64,000 nt of DNA, taken from contig NZ_FVZE01000003.1 of NCBI RefSeq assembly GCF_900168325.1, forward strand, positions 248,001 to 312,000, read 5' to 3'. Of this stretch, positions 43,370 to 52,943 are shown piece by piece; within the stretch, counting starts at the first letter, position 1, and every line of letters starts with the position of its first letter. Origin of the DNA: Novosphingobium mathurense (lineage in GTDB: Bacteria > Pseudomonadota > Alphaproteobacteria > Sphingomonadales > Sphingomonadaceae). The notes beneath the pieces were generated by a model. It had not been told where the DNA came from. It searched no databases and worked only from the letters and a program-made list of their open reading frames with translations. Made by a program: the position numbers and the translations under genes.

Positions 43370-44092
43370 TCAGGCCGGCTTGCGCCAGAGTGCGAAGATC
43401 TTCGCCACGTCCACCTGGCTGTCCCAGCTGCATTCCGCACCCTGTTCGATGATGAAGGTGTCGCCCTTGGAAAAGGTCGACTCGCGGCCATCGGCATCGA
43501 CGAACGTCACGCTGCCTGCAAGCAGGTGCATCAGTTCGCAATGGTGGAAGAAGATCGGCTTGCGCTGATAGGGCGTGGAATCCCACACTCCGCATTTGAA
43601 CGCCTCATCCGCCGAGGCAAACATCGTGTTTGACCGGCAGGACGGTGTTTCGCCCAACAGGAGCTCGGCCGCGGGCGGATTGGACGGAGACAACGCGGCA
43701 TCATTGGCGATGGGCGAGATGCCGGGAGTGCCGGGATTCCCCTCCAGGTAGCGCATGAACAGCAGCTTGGCCGGAGCCGAGCAGGACCATGTAAAGGCGG
43801 TGCCGCGCGCCACGCCGCAGCTCTCGCCGGCTGCGAGATCGAGAGAACCGGTTGCATCTGCCAGGGTTACGGCGCCTTCGAGTACGAAGACCCAGGTATC
43901 TCCCCGATCTTCGCGTGTCTCGCCCTTGCCAGCGGCAAGGGCGAACAGGCCGACTTCACATGGGCCGCTGCGTATATCCACGAGGTGCGCACCGCTGGTG
44001 AAGGGGTCGGCGTCGTCGTTGCCTGCTGCGGGAAGGTTAGCGGCCATGGCGCGCAAATCGATGAAAGTGGGACAGCCAGTCAGGGTGTTCAC
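43370..44092 (-). CDS. Bicupin protein
   Basis: A 240-residue protein with two cupin barrels. The first (about residues 50-120) has GDTWVFVLEGAVTLADATG. The second (about 165-235) has HHCELMHLLAGSVTFVDADG and FSKGDTFIIEQGAECSW. The second motif keeps a Glu and His pair suitable for a metal; the first looks degenerate. It resembles DUF861-type cupins. It is convergent with the ring-cleavage operon and divergent from the DadA-like gene. Function unknown; enzyme or sensor roles are possible. Confidence 0.8.
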   Translation of the reverse strand: MNTLTGCPTFIDLRAMAANLPAAGNDDADPFTSGAHLVDIRSGPCEVGLFALAAGKGETREDRGDTWVFVLEGAVTLADATGSLDLAAGESCGVARGTAFTWSCSAPAKLLFMRYLEGNPGTPGISPIANDAALSPSNPPAAELLLGETPSCRSNTMFASADEAFKCGVWDSTPYQRKPIFFHHCELMHLLAGSVTFVDADGRESTFSKGDTFIIEQGAECSWDSQVDVAKIFALWRKPA

Positions 44093-44763
44093 ATTGGTCT
44101 CCGGAAATATGAGAGTGGACTCGATAGCCCGAGAGGTCGTTGGTCCTTCGACCTTTTGGGAAAATGGCAGGTATCAATCATTGTGTTCGCGTGTCGCAGG
44201 ACACGGACCGGGATTGGAGGCATCGGCTCAAGGGTATTTGGGCCAGAACGTCGGCGGCCGCTCAGATCGCCAGGCCGCGTCAATCGGCGTGACTGGGTGC
44301 AATATCGGCAAGTGGCCGTGCCGAGGCTTTGCGTCGAACAGGGGCTGCCCGATGACAGCGACGTTTGCCATGTCCGGTTCTGTCCTTTCCGCCGAGCCAG
44401 CCGTTTTGCCTGCCCCGATCGATTGCATTCTTCGATGCCTCCATCGTGACCAATTCCTTGCGGCATTTCCTGTGGAAGTTGCATTTGGCACAGGGAGATG
44501 CGCGCGGGCATCGGCCATGGTGGCAGTAGATGCTGCCGCAGCTTGGCGAGTTTGGGGATCCTTGGCCGTGGTCACGCACCGATCAGGGGGCGGCAAAGGC
44601 GGAGGGAATCGTCTGGCCCCAAGGCACACTGGCTGCGCATCTGCTGAAAGTGCGCATCTTTTCAGTGCAATCTTCCGAGCCCGGGATGCCATGTGTCTGG
44701 GAACGGGAGCATATGCTTCTCACCTGTCCGGGCATTGCCACGTAGAACCGAGGTCTCGCATCC
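44093..44763. other. Intergenic stretch without a supported gene
   Basis: These 671 bases separate the divergent bicupin and DadA-like genes. A reverse frame (44280-44579) encodes a cysteine-rich segment (CPRASPCAKCNFHRKC) but lacks a ribosome site and any known family, so I do not call it. No copy of the CTAGAA/TTCCAG motif was found here. It may be decayed coding sequence. Confidence 0.4.
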
Positions 44764-46086
44764 ATGTCTCCAGTCGTCGAGCGAATTCACAGTGACGAGA
44801 AACTGCCTGCCGCCGCCGATGTCGTGATCGTCGGTGCCGGTATAGTCGGCTCGGCGACTGCCTATTATCTCGCCAAGCGCGGACTTTCGGTGGCGTTGAT
44901 CGAAAAGGGCAATGTCGGTTGCGAGCAGTCGAGCCGTAACTGGGGCTGGTGTCGCCAACAGAACCGCGACGCCCGGGAAATGCCGCTCTCGCTGCTTTCG
45001 ATGCGCCTCTGGGACGAACTGGCGGGCGAGATCGGCAAGGATCTCGGCTTCCGGCGCTGCGGCCTCGTATACGCGACCGACGACGAAAAGATGCTGGCCG
45101 GGTGGGACAGCTGGCGCCCGGTGGCCAAGGAGTTCGGCGTCAACACCCGCATGTTGAGCGCGACCGAGGCGGCTGACCGCATTCCGACGACGCGGCGCAA
45201 GTGGGTCGGCGGATTGCACTCGGCGGACGATGGCAAGGCCGAACCGGCCCTCGCCGCACCGGTTCTTGCCGAAGGTGCGCGCGCATTGGGTGCCACGATT
45301 CACCAGCAATGCGCCGCGCGTGGTCTGGATATCGCGAACGGCCAGGTCGTGGGCGTACACACCGAAAGGGGCACGATCCGAACCAGCGCCGTGCTCTGTT
45401 CTGCCGGTGCGTGGGCCTCACGCTTCCTGCGCCCTCATGGGGTGAGCTTTCCGCAAGCCAGCGTTCGCCAGACTGCACTGCGGACCAAGCCTACGGCGAA
45501 TGTCGGTGAAGTTCTCTATTCACCGGACTTTGCCATGACCCGCAGGCTCGACGGCAGTTACACTTTGGCGATCAGCGGCCGTGCAGTGCTTGAACTGACG
45601 CCGAAGGGCATTCGCTATGCGCGCGAGTTCATGCCGCAATTCATCCAGCGGCTGAAAGCCGTCCACGTCGGTATCGGCAAGTCTTTCCTGACAGGTCCGG
45701 ATTCTGCATCGGCCATGCTGCTGAACGATCAGAAGATCTTTGAGAAGACACGGGTCCTCGATCCCGAGCCTCTGAGCGGTCAGGTGCGGCAGATCATGCA
45801 CAACGTCCGTACGACTTTCCCGGAACTGGCGAACGTCGAGATCGACAGTGCCTGGGGGGCCTTCGTCGACTGCACGCCCGATGCCGTCCCGGTGATCTCG
45901 CCGGTAGAAAAGATTGACGGCCTGTTTCTTGCCGCTGGCTGTTCGGGCCACGGTTTCGGTGTCGGGCCGGGCATCGGCTACCTTGCCGCCCAGCTCATCG
46001 TCAACGACACGCCCAGCGTCGATCCCACGCCTTTCCGTCTCTCGCGGCTTGTCGATGGATCGAAGGTGGAAGTCGGCGCGCTCTGA
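44764..46086 (+). CDS. FAD-dependent amine/amino-acid oxidoreductase (DadA/DAO family)
   Basis: A 440-residue flavoprotein. The FAD motif VVIVGAGIVGSATAYYLAKRG is at about residues 20-40, NWGWCRQQNRD follows, and the C-terminal GCSGHGFGVGPGIGYLAAQL is typical of the DAO superfamily. It oxidises a C-N bond of an amino acid or amine, passing electrons to oxygen or a membrane acceptor. It stands alone on its strand. Substrate unknown; D-amino acid, sarcosine-type or opine-type amines are possible. Confidence 0.87.
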   Translation: MSPVVERIHSDEKLPAAADVVIVGAGIVGSATAYYLAKRGLSVALIEKGNVGCEQSSRNWGWCRQQNRDAREMPLSLLSMRLWDELAGEIGKDLGFRRCGLVYATDDEKMLAGWDSWRPVAKEFGVNTRMLSATEAADRIPTTRRKWVGGLHSADDGKAEPALAAPVLAEGARALGATIHQQCAARGLDIANGQVVGVHTERGTIRTSAVLCSAGAWASRFLRPHGVSFPQASVRQTALRTKPTANVGEVLYSPDFAMTRRLDGSYTLAISGRAVLELTPKGIRYAREFMPQFIQRLKAVHVGIGKSFLTGPDSASAMLLNDQKIFEKTRVLDPEPLSGQVRQIMHNVRTTFPELANVEIDSAWGAFVDCTPDAVPVISPVEKIDGLFLAAGCSGHGFGVGPGIGYLAAQLIVNDTPSVDPTPFRLSRLVDGSKVEVGAL

Positions 46087-46101
46087 TAACGGGCATGCTG
46101 G

Positions 46102-46164
46102 GGTGCCTTAGAAGGCACCGGTCAACAAGGCCGCTTTCAGGACCGCTCGCGCTTGGGCGGTCCT
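46102..46164 (+). terminator. Two hairpins downstream of the DadA-like gene
   Basis: GGTGCC-TTAGAA-GGCACC lies at 46102-46119 and AGGACCGC (46139-46146) pairs with GCGGTCCT (46157-46164). Both lie between the convergent DadA-like gene and the small gene ending at 46163. The second probably serves both directions. Confidence 0.55.
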
Positions 46165-46375
46165 ACCACGCTTCCCACAGTGGCTTGTGCCGCCGTCTGT
46201 CGGCGGCGGTTTGCTCGGGCAGCTTGTCGAAGGCAGGCCAGAAGCCCAGCGTTTCGTACATGGAGCGTTCCAGATAAGGATAGGCGTCGCCGGCGGCGCT
46301 ATCCACGCGGGCGCATTCGCCCAGTTCGGGAAGGCTTATGCGATAAAGTCCGTGTCGCTTGCGCGAGTGCATCAC
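46163..46375 (-). CDS. Small hypothetical protein
   Basis: A 70-residue protein beginning MMHSRKRHGLYRISLPELG and ending RRRHKPLWEAW, with a conserved-looking aromatic core (AYPYLERSMYETLGFWPAF). It lies 94 bases downstream of the GGDEF-EAL gene on the same strand. I do not recognise a family. Composition and position are consistent with a real gene; expression is unproven. Confidence 0.45.
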   Translation of the reverse strand: MMHSRKRHGLYRISLPELGECARVDSAAGDAYPYLERSMYETLGFWPAFDKLPEQTAADRRRHKPLWEAW

Positions 46376-46469
46376 TGACTCCCAGGCTCGTTTCCGTGTC
46401 CGGGTACGGGCAAATACCCGATCGCATCCATCCGAGCGAATCCAAAATGGGGGTAGGGGGCCGGGGAGG

Positions 46470-48536
46470 TCATGCGGCCTTGGCGCTTTTTCCCTGAACC
46501 TTCGCGATATAGCCGCTCACATGCCCGGCCTCGATCGGCCGGCTGTAGAAGTATCCCTGAAGGTGGGTGCATCCGGCGCTTCGGGTAGGGCCGACCAGAT
46601 GATCCTCGCTGATGCCTTCGGCAACCACTTCAGCGCCGACATGACGCGCCATAGTTACCGCCGCTTCGAGGACGGCCAGCGACGCGGGATCCTGCCCGAG
46701 GTCCATGACGAGGCTGCGGTCCAGCTTCATTCGGTCGAACTTGAAGCTCTTTACCATCGAGAGCGAGGAATAGCCCGTGCCGAAATCGTCGAGGGCGATG
46801 CGAAAACCCAGGTTGCGCAGCAGGTTCAAGGTCAACAGCGCGCGGGTGTTGCGTTCGATGGAAAGCGACTCGGTCACTTCCAGGAAGAGCCTTTGCGGTG
46901 CGATCCCGTTCTGGCGGCAACAATCGAGCAGGAAAGTGCTGAACCCGTCATGCTGCAACTGCAACGGCGATAGGTTGAGGCTCATCTGGATGTCTGGCCA
47001 CTGGGCGAAGTCTTGCAGCGCCCTGCGGATGATCCATTCGCCCAGGCGAACCATCAGCCCGCTCCGCTCGGCGGCAGGGATGAAAGTGGAGGGCGGGACT
47101 TCGCCCAGTTCGGGGTGCTTCCAGCGCACCAGAGCCTCGACCTCGCGACAATCCTCGTCGATCGAGTGGATCGGCTGATAGACCATGCGCAACTGTCCGG
47201 CATCGAACGCAGCTTCCAGGTCCTTTTCGAGGGCACGGTCGATCGAGCGTTCCTCAGCCATGTGCGCGGCGAAGGCCGTGGCGCAATTGCGACCGTTCTT
47301 CTTCGAGGCATAGAGCGCAAGGTCGGCGTTCCTGAGGATGGCATCGACATCCGATCCGGTAGGCAGTTGGACCTCGACCACGCCCAGAGAGACAGTGGAG
47401 GCGACGGAAAATTCGCCCAGGCTGAAAGGTTCGCGCATTGCCTCGACAAGCGCCGAGCCCATCGCGATGGCGGACGCCTGTCTTGTCAGCGGCAAGGAAA
47501 CGGCGAATTCGTCGCCGCCGACGCGCGCCACCACGCTGCGCTCGCCGAGGAAATCTTTCATTCGCGCGCCGATGATGCGGACCAGTTCGTCCCCAGTGGC
47601 ATGGCCGTAATCGTCATTGATGTGCTTGAAGCGGTCGATGTCGATCAGCATGAAGGCGAAGCGTCCTTCCTTGCTGCCATTCAGCAGCTTCTCGGTCGCT
47701 TCCTGGAACGCGCGGCGGTTCGGCATTCCCGTAGCCGCATCGGTAAAGGCAAGGTTCTTGACCGCCTTGGCGTTCCGCCGAAAGGTTTCGAGCGGTCCGG
47801 AAAGGGCCTGCAATTCCTTCAGCCGGAATTCGCCGATCTCTATATCGAGGTCGCCGTCGGCCAGTCGCTGCAGCGCGCGGTGCATGCGGCGAACCGCGGG
47901 CAGGATGTTCCTCATCAGGTCGAACAGGACGATGAGGACGACCAGTATCGTGACGCCGCCGGTGCCCAGCACGAGGAATTGCCAGCGTTCGATCGAGGTG
48001 ACCAGTCGGGCTTGTGCTGCCTGACGATGGGCATGGGCCTTTTCGACCACCTGGGTCGCAAGGGTTTCCATGGCCGCGTTCTTCGCCTCGACTTTCGCGA
48101 TCAGCCCCGCCTTGCCGCCGTTGGCGGTCTGGACCTTGAGGATAGCGCTGACATGCTGGTCGAGATCGGCGAAGAGTTGGGAAGCTGTCTGCAAGTCGGA
48201 GAGTACCGTACCGCTGTCGCGAAGTTTGGCGAGCCGGTCTCCGATAGCGATGGCGGCATCGGTCAAGGCATCGCTGGTCGTCGAAATGTTACTGGCAACG
48301 AGCCCGCGATTGGTGGCCGTGCGCAGTTTGCCGACTGCTTCCGCGAACTGATCGGCGTTTTCGGCAAGCGCAGAGGCGCGCACGAGGGCGTCGCTTTCCC
48401 GCTGCAGCCCGAAAGCTTCCCTTTGCGAGACGAACTGCAGCAGCAGCGTCAATGCGACAATCAAGGCCATGGCGCCGATCAGGCGCTTTTCCAGCGAACC
48501 GAAGAACCTGCCAGCAATCGCAATACAGTTTGTCAT
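46470..48536 (-). CDS. Membrane GGDEF-EAL cyclic-di-GMP enzyme
   Basis: A 688-residue protein with two transmembrane helices (about residues 15-38 and 190-212) enclosing a helical periplasmic sensor, then a HAMP-like linker. The diguanylate cyclase domain has an intact RVGGDEF and FMLIDIDRFKHIND. The phosphodiesterase domain has VEALVRWKHP (EAL), LEVTES, LDDFGTGYSSL and AEGIS intact. Both activities may therefore be present, with net direction set by the periplasmic signal. The target is likely biofilm or motility control. There is no link to neighbours. Confidence 0.92.
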   Translation of the reverse strand: MTNCIAIAGRFFGSLEKRLIGAMALIVALTLLLQFVSQREAFGLQRESDALVRASALAENADQFAEAVGKLRTATNRGLVASNISTTSDALTDAAIAIGDRLAKLRDSGTVLSDLQTASQLFADLDQHVSAILKVQTANGGKAGLIAKVEAKNAAMETLATQVVEKAHAHRQAAQARLVTSIERWQFLVLGTGGVTILVVLIVLFDLMRNILPAVRRMHRALQRLADGDLDIEIGEFRLKELQALSGPLETFRRNAKAVKNLAFTDAATGMPNRRAFQEATEKLLNGSKEGRFAFMLIDIDRFKHINDDYGHATGDELVRIIGARMKDFLGERSVVARVGGDEFAVSLPLTRQASAIAMGSALVEAMREPFSLGEFSVASTVSLGVVEVQLPTGSDVDAILRNADLALYASKKNGRNCATAFAAHMAEERSIDRALEKDLEAAFDAGQLRMVYQPIHSIDEDCREVEALVRWKHPELGEVPPSTFIPAAERSGLMVRLGEWIIRRALQDFAQWPDIQMSLNLSPLQLQHDGFSTFLLDCCRQNGIAPQRLFLEVTESLSIERNTRALLTLNLLRNLGFRIALDDFGTGYSSLSMVKSFKFDRMKLDRSLVMDLGQDPASLAVLEAAVTMARHVGAEVVAEGISEDHLVGPTRSAGCTHLQGYFYSRPIEAGHVSGYIAKVQGKSAKAA

Positions 48537-48746
48537 CTTGCACCCGAAACTGCGCGAGCGACGACATGCCTCCGCGCCTGATATCTGCGGGGCTGATAGG
48601 AGCGATTCCCTAAAAAAGTCTAATTATAACAGAGCTTTATGTCCTAAATTCGTCATTAAACTGTCACAATCGAGGATCGCCGTGCGGGGATTGCCGAAAG
48701 GTGCTCTTGGGGATTGGCAGCATGCTGCCGACCTCTCCTATACAAG

Positions 48747-48780
48747 TCAGGCCGGACCCACGCGCGTGGGTCCGGCCTGA
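48747..48780. terminator. 34-bp perfect palindrome, bidirectional terminator
   Basis: Bases 48747-48763 and 48764-48780 are exact inverted copies with no unpaired spacer. It lies just past the stop of the aldehyde dehydrogenase gene (48804) in its direction of transcription. TTCTTC follows on the forward strand. The GC-rich stem makes a terminator likely. Confidence 0.65.
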
Positions 48781-48803
48781 TTCTTCGCTGATGCCTGGAT
48801 GGA

Positions 48804-50264
48804 TCAGTCTGGTTCGTATCCGAGGATGGCCTTGACCTCGAGGAACTCTTCCATGCCCTCGATACCGTATTCCCGGCCGTTACCGGATCGCTTGTAGCCG
48901 CCGAAGGGTGCCTGCGGGTCCCATGCCGGATAGTTGATCAGGACCTGCCCCGACCGGATGCGACCGGCCACGGCGCGCGCCTGCTCCATGTCCGTGCCCT
49001 GGACGTGAGCGCCAAGGCCATAGATCGTGTCATTCGCAATCGCGACGGCTTCCTCGATGCTGTCATAGGGTATGATGACCAGGACCGGCCCGAACACTTC
49101 TTCCTGCGCGATCGCCATTTCGGTCGTGACCTCGGAGAAAATCGTCGGCTTGGCGAAATAGCCGCACTCCAGCCCCTCGGGCTTGCCAGTCCCGCCGCAC
49201 AGAAGTTTCGCGCCTTCGGAGATCCCGACACCGATCATGTATTGCACGCGCTCGAACTGGGCGCGATTGGCGATGGGGCCATGTGTCGTGCGTTCGTCGC
49301 GCGGATCGCCGACGACAAACTGAGCCGCAGTTTCGGCCGCGATCCGTTCCACTTCGGCGAGCCTGTCGCGTGGGACGATCATGCGGGTAGGCGCGCTGCA
49401 GGATTGCCCAACGTTGCGGCAGCTCGAAGCGACGCCCGGCGGAACGGCCTTGTTCAGGTCGGCATCGGGCAGGATGACGTTCGGCGACTTGCCCCCCAAT
49501 TCCAGGGCAACCCGCTTGACGGTATCGGCCGCGGATTTCGATACCAGCACGCCGGCACGGGTCGAGCCGGTGATCGAAATCATATCGATGTCGGGATGCG
49601 CGGAGAGGGCTTCGCCCACTTCCGGCCCGGTGCCGCTGACAAGATTGAATACGCCAGCGGGAATGCCAGCATCGCAAACGATCTCGGCGAAGAGCAGCGC
49701 GCTCAACGGGGCGAGTTCGCTGGGCTTGAGTACGACCGTGCAGCCGGCCGCAAGAGCCGGTGCGACTTTAGCGGTGATCTGGTAGAGCGGCCAGTTCCAC
49801 GGGGTGATGAGGCCACACACGCCGATCGGCTCGCGCGCGATCGCGGTTGTCCCGCGCATGTGCAGGAAGGGGTAAGCGGCAAGATTTTCCGCAGCGACGC
49901 GAACGTGCTCGGCCGCGAAGGGCACTTGCGCCGTACGGGCAAAGGTCATGGCCGCACCCATTTCGCGCGAGATTGCCTGTGCGAGAATATCGGCTCGCTC
50001 GAGGATCAGTTCATGGACCCGCAGGAGCAGGCGCGCCCGTTCGGCCACCGGCGTCGCCGCCCAGCCGGGGAAAGCGCCGCGTGCAGCCGAAACGGCGGCA
50101 TCAACATCCTCGCGGGTGGCAAGGACGATCTCGGCGATCGTCTCTTCGTTTGCGGGATCGATGACCGGCGCTGTCCCGGTGGACAGCGACTCGATCCAGT
50201 GACCGCCGACGAGGATGCGGTCGAAGCGGCGGGAGGCTGAGAGGTGGGAGATGGGATCGGTCAC
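48804..50264 (-). CDS. NAD(P)-dependent aldehyde dehydrogenase
   Basis: A 486-residue ALDH. It shows ITPWNWPLYQITAKVAPALA (N-terminal nucleotide-binding region), GSTRAGVLVSKSAADTVKR, the glutamate motif LELGGKSPN and the catalytic cysteine in NVGQSCSAPTRM. The C-terminal APFGGYKRSGNGRE is standard. It oxidises an aldehyde to an acid in the cytosol. The GNAT-family gene lies 136 bases upstream on the same strand. The same ALDH-plus-GNAT pairing recurs at 57956-60267. Substrate unknown; an aromatic or amine-derived aldehyde is possible. Confidence 0.9.
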   Translation of the reverse strand: MTDPISHLSASRRFDRILVGGHWIESLSTGTAPVIDPANEETIAEIVLATREDVDAAVSAARGAFPGWAATPVAERARLLLRVHELILERADILAQAISREMGAAMTFARTAQVPFAAEHVRVAAENLAAYPFLHMRGTTAIAREPIGVCGLITPWNWPLYQITAKVAPALAAGCTVVLKPSELAPLSALLFAEIVCDAGIPAGVFNLVSGTGPEVGEALSAHPDIDMISITGSTRAGVLVSKSAADTVKRVALELGGKSPNVILPDADLNKAVPPGVASSCRNVGQSCSAPTRMIVPRDRLAEVERIAAETAAQFVVGDPRDERTTHGPIANRAQFERVQYMIGVGISEGAKLLCGGTGKPEGLECGYFAKPTIFSEVTTEMAIAQEEVFGPVLVIIPYDSIEEAVAIANDTIYGLGAHVQGTDMEQARAVAGRIRSGQVLINYPAWDPQAPFGGYKRSGNGREYGIEGMEEFLEVKAILGYEPD

Positions 50265-50400
50265 GTGAAACGGTCCTTCAGATCAGTATCTATGCCCACC
50301 ATGGGCAGGGAACGGAACTCGGCAAGATGCCCGGAGGACAGCGGATCTCCGAGACTTGTGGATCACTTCGGATGGCATGCCAGCGTGCTTCACGCGCGAC

Positions 50401-51261
50401 CTAGCCCAGCGATTGGCTGGCAAGGCCATAGACGCGGGCGGGGCCGCTCGGCTGGGGTGGGTCGCCGCGCACCATGGTATTGAGGGTGTCGACATGCGCC
50501 AGGCCCTGAGTTACCAGCCACGCTCCCAATTCCGAGCCGATTGACGTGTCGATCCGCACGAATTTTCCCTGCAGGCGCGACAGCGCGTCGGCGAGCAGCT
50601 TGCGGGCATCGTCACTGCTTTCGGCAACGACCGGCCCGATCACATGTCCGCGCCCGAATTCGCGGGTAATTGCAAAGCCATGCGGACGTCCGTCCTGACC
50701 CCGCAGAACACGCAAGTCTCCCGCTTCGATCAGGCGGGCGATCAGCTCGCGTCTGGTCATGGCCGTTGCCGCACCATCGAGTTCGAGGACCGCGGGAAGA
50801 TCGGTGCCTTCGGCCGGTTCAACGCCTTGCGATGCGCGATCTTCGGTCAGGTTTGCTGCAATGCCCTGATACTGGCAGTTCTGGTCGAAAGTCACGAAGC
50901 CGCGCCGTCGATAGAGCTCGAGCCCATCGAGAGTCGCGACAAGGATGACCGAACGACCGCCGAGCGTGGACATGAGGGCATCGAAGATGCGTGAACCCAG
51001 CCGCTGGCCCTGGAACTGGTTGTCGACGATGATCGAGCCGACGGTGGCGAACTTATCGCCATAACTCCAGGCGCATGCGCTGGCGATGAGCCTATCGCCA
51101 ATTCGCAATGCCAGGCCATGACCCAGCCCGCAGGCGAAGCGCCAGTCCTCGAGGCGATGCGGCCAGGACAGCGCAGCGGAAAGGGCGACCGCCTGGGGCA
51201 GGTCTTCGGCAGTAAGTGCATCCGGTCCGGAAATTGCGTCCGTCATAATCTCATCGACCAC
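50401..51261 (-). CDS. GNAT acetyltransferase, YitH/HolE-like C-terminal domain (paralogue 1)
   Basis: A 286-residue protein with an N-terminal GNAT domain (about residues 15-140; SWPHRLEDW, VGSIIVDNQFQGQRLGSRI) and a C-terminal domain of the YitH/HolE type (about 160-280; GHVIGPVVAESSDDARKLL, GLAHVDTLNTMVRG). It starts at a GTG (51261) behind GAAAGG, or at an ATG at 51246. It is clearly related along its length to the protein at 59413-60267 (shared SWPHR-EDW, GFA-REFGRG and TMVRG-PP). Acetylation of an amine or amino acid intermediate is plausible. Confidence 0.82.
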   Translation of the reverse strand: MVDEIMTDAISGPDALTAEDLPQAVALSAALSWPHRLEDWRFACGLGHGLALRIGDRLIASACAWSYGDKFATVGSIIVDNQFQGQRLGSRIFDALMSTLGGRSVILVATLDGLELYRRRGFVTFDQNCQYQGIAANLTEDRASQGVEPAEGTDLPAVLELDGAATAMTRRELIARLIEAGDLRVLRGQDGRPHGFAITREFGRGHVIGPVVAESSDDARKLLADALSRLQGKFVRIDTSIGSELGAWLVTQGLAHVDTLNTMVRGDPPQPSGPARVYGLASQSLG

Positions 51262-51467
51262 ATGGGGCCTTTCGCTGGTTTAGGCCTGTAGCTTGCAGGA
51301 TAGGCATCGGCCCGCCACCATTGTGCTGCTTTGGCAGTGGCAACCGCATATGCTGCCAAATATTCTCCTGCGCTCGGATTATGGCACTGCCGCAAGAAAG
51401 AAGCGTCATTATTCGGCCAGATCACATGGGCGCGACGCGCGGCAGAATGTGCCCTTGGACGAGAGCC

Positions 51468-52328
51468 TTATAAACCGGACGGATCGAACACGCCGGCGAA
51501 TGCCACCAGAACGAGAATTCCCACTGCGCAGCCGGTTTCGACAATCAGCGAGCGGGTGAGGCGTTGCCTGGCACCCGGAAGGCCGGCTTCGAGCGCGGGC
51601 ACGAGTCGCCAGCGATTGCCGGCTGCCAACCCCAGCATGGCGATGAAAAGCAGGACTTTCGCAGCGATGAGCAGCGACCAGGCGCTTTCCGGCACCAAGC
51701 CGGAAGGTGCAGTGATCAGGTATCCGTTGGCAATGCCGGTGACGGCAAGAAGGACGACGATCAGCGTGCCGGTGCCGGCAAAGCGTGAAAGTGCCTTGAG
51801 CTTGTCGGTCTCATCGGTGCGGCCAAGGGCGTCATTAACGAAGCAGGCGAGGGCGCCCAGCCATGTCGCCGCGGCGAGGAGGTGGATCACGTCCGAGATC
51901 TGATGAAGCGTGCCGCTCGCTCCTTCACCGGCGCCGGCATGGCCGGTCCACGCGCACGTCGCCAGGGCGAGCGCCCCAAATGGGGCCAGCGCGGCGTGGC
52001 GCGGGAAGGTCAGGGCGAGCAGGAGTAGCACCGCAAGTGCGGCGGCACGTACGATGAGTACGTCGCCGAGCGGGGTTGCGCCCAGCACGGCCGTGACCGT
52101 CGCCGCGTCCAGATCGGAGACGGAACTGGCGGCCATGACGGCGACGGAAGCCAAGGCCCAGAGGCACGAAACCGCGAATGCAGCAAGGGCAAGCGTGGCC
52201 ATGAGCCAGCGCTGTCCCCTGCCTGCAGTCCGCCGTCCGTCGGTCAGTTGGTAGATCGGCAGTCCCGCCGCGAGCAGGAGCAGAATGAAAGCCGCAAGCC
52301 GCGACGCGATCAGGATGCCGTCTGCCAC
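51468..52328 (-). CDS. copD: CopD copper resistance membrane protein
   Basis: A 286-residue inner-membrane protein with about eight hydrophobic helices and the CopD pattern (GHAGAGEGASGTLHQISDVIHLLAAATWLG, with candidate copper-binding histidines). The start is the GTG at 52328, 5 bases after the copC stop. It works with periplasmic CopC in moving copper across or handling it at the inner membrane. It is the second gene of a copC-copD operon divergent from copB. Confidence 0.88.
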   Translation of the reverse strand: MADGILIASRLAAFILLLLAAGLPIYQLTDGRRTAGRGQRWLMATLALAAFAVSCLWALASVAVMAASSVSDLDAATVTAVLGATPLGDVLIVRAAALAVLLLLALTFPRHAALAPFGALALATCAWTGHAGAGEGASGTLHQISDVIHLLAAATWLGALACFVNDALGRTDETDKLKALSRFAGTGTLIVVLLAVTGIANGYLITAPSGLVPESAWSLLIAAKVLLFIAMLGLAAGNRWRLVPALEAGLPGARQRLTRSLIVETGCAVGILVLVAFAGVFDPSGL

Positions 52329-52333
52329 GGGAA

Positions 52334-52720
52334 TCAGCGAACGGTGAAGCTGTAGCTGCCTTCGATGCGGTGCTGGTCGGAAGCGACCGCATGCCATTTG
52401 AGCGTGTAGCTGCCGGCAGGAAGGGCGCGGGGCAGTTTCACCTTGATGCTCTTGCCTTCGGCCTTGGTTGTGAAGCCGCTGATCGGCATGGGCTTGTGAC
52501 TGGCCATCCCCGGCATACCGGTCATCACCAGTTCGATGCCCGAAAGGGGGCCGACCAGCGTCTCATTGAAGTTCAATGTGATCTCGGTCGGCTTGGCGAC
52601 GCTGGAATCGGCGGCAGGCGTGGAGGACACCAGCTTCGGGTGAGCCATGGCGATACCGGGAACGACAAGTGCCAGAGCGGCCAGCGATGCCAGCGCGGAA
52701 GTGAGGGGCAGGCGGGGCAT
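52334..52720 (-). CDS. copC: CopC periplasmic copper-binding protein
   Basis: A 128-residue protein. After a signal peptide, the mature form should begin with the copper-binding histidine (AMA-HPKLVSSTPA). A methionine-rich loop (VMTGMPGMASHKPM) and the C-terminal WHAVASDQHRIEGSYSFTV complete the CopC cupredoxin-like fold with Cu(II) and Cu(I) sites. It is upstream of copD and divergent from copB across 223 bases that should hold a copper-responsive promoter. No cop box was recognised by eye. Confidence 0.92.
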   Translation of the reverse strand: MPRLPLTSALASLAALALVVPGIAMAHPKLVSSTPAADSSVAKPTEITLNFNETLVGPLSGIELVMTGMPGMASHKPMPISGFTTKAEGKSIKVKLPRALPAGSYTLKWHAVASDQHRIEGSYSFTVR

Positions 52721-52943
52721 AGTGAATTTCTCCTAGGCATGGCCGGTTTAGTGCGGCGCATGAAGGCAATACGCGTCGTGCCGGCCGATCCCTCACCTCG
52801 CCTCAAAAAAGTGGCAGCAGGCATTATCAGCATTCGACGATCTGACCGAATTTGCCGAGACGGAGTGCCTTCCCGGCATGACGTGACGGACCGGGTATCG
52901 AGAAAAGCAGCCGCTGTCGCGGACCCGGAGATAGCTTGTATTC

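Noticed and set aside
44280..44579. Cysteine-rich reverse frame (99 codons) in the bicupin/DadA gap
   Set aside because: It has no ribosome site and no known zinc-finger spacing, and the flanking residues look like random GC-rich translation.
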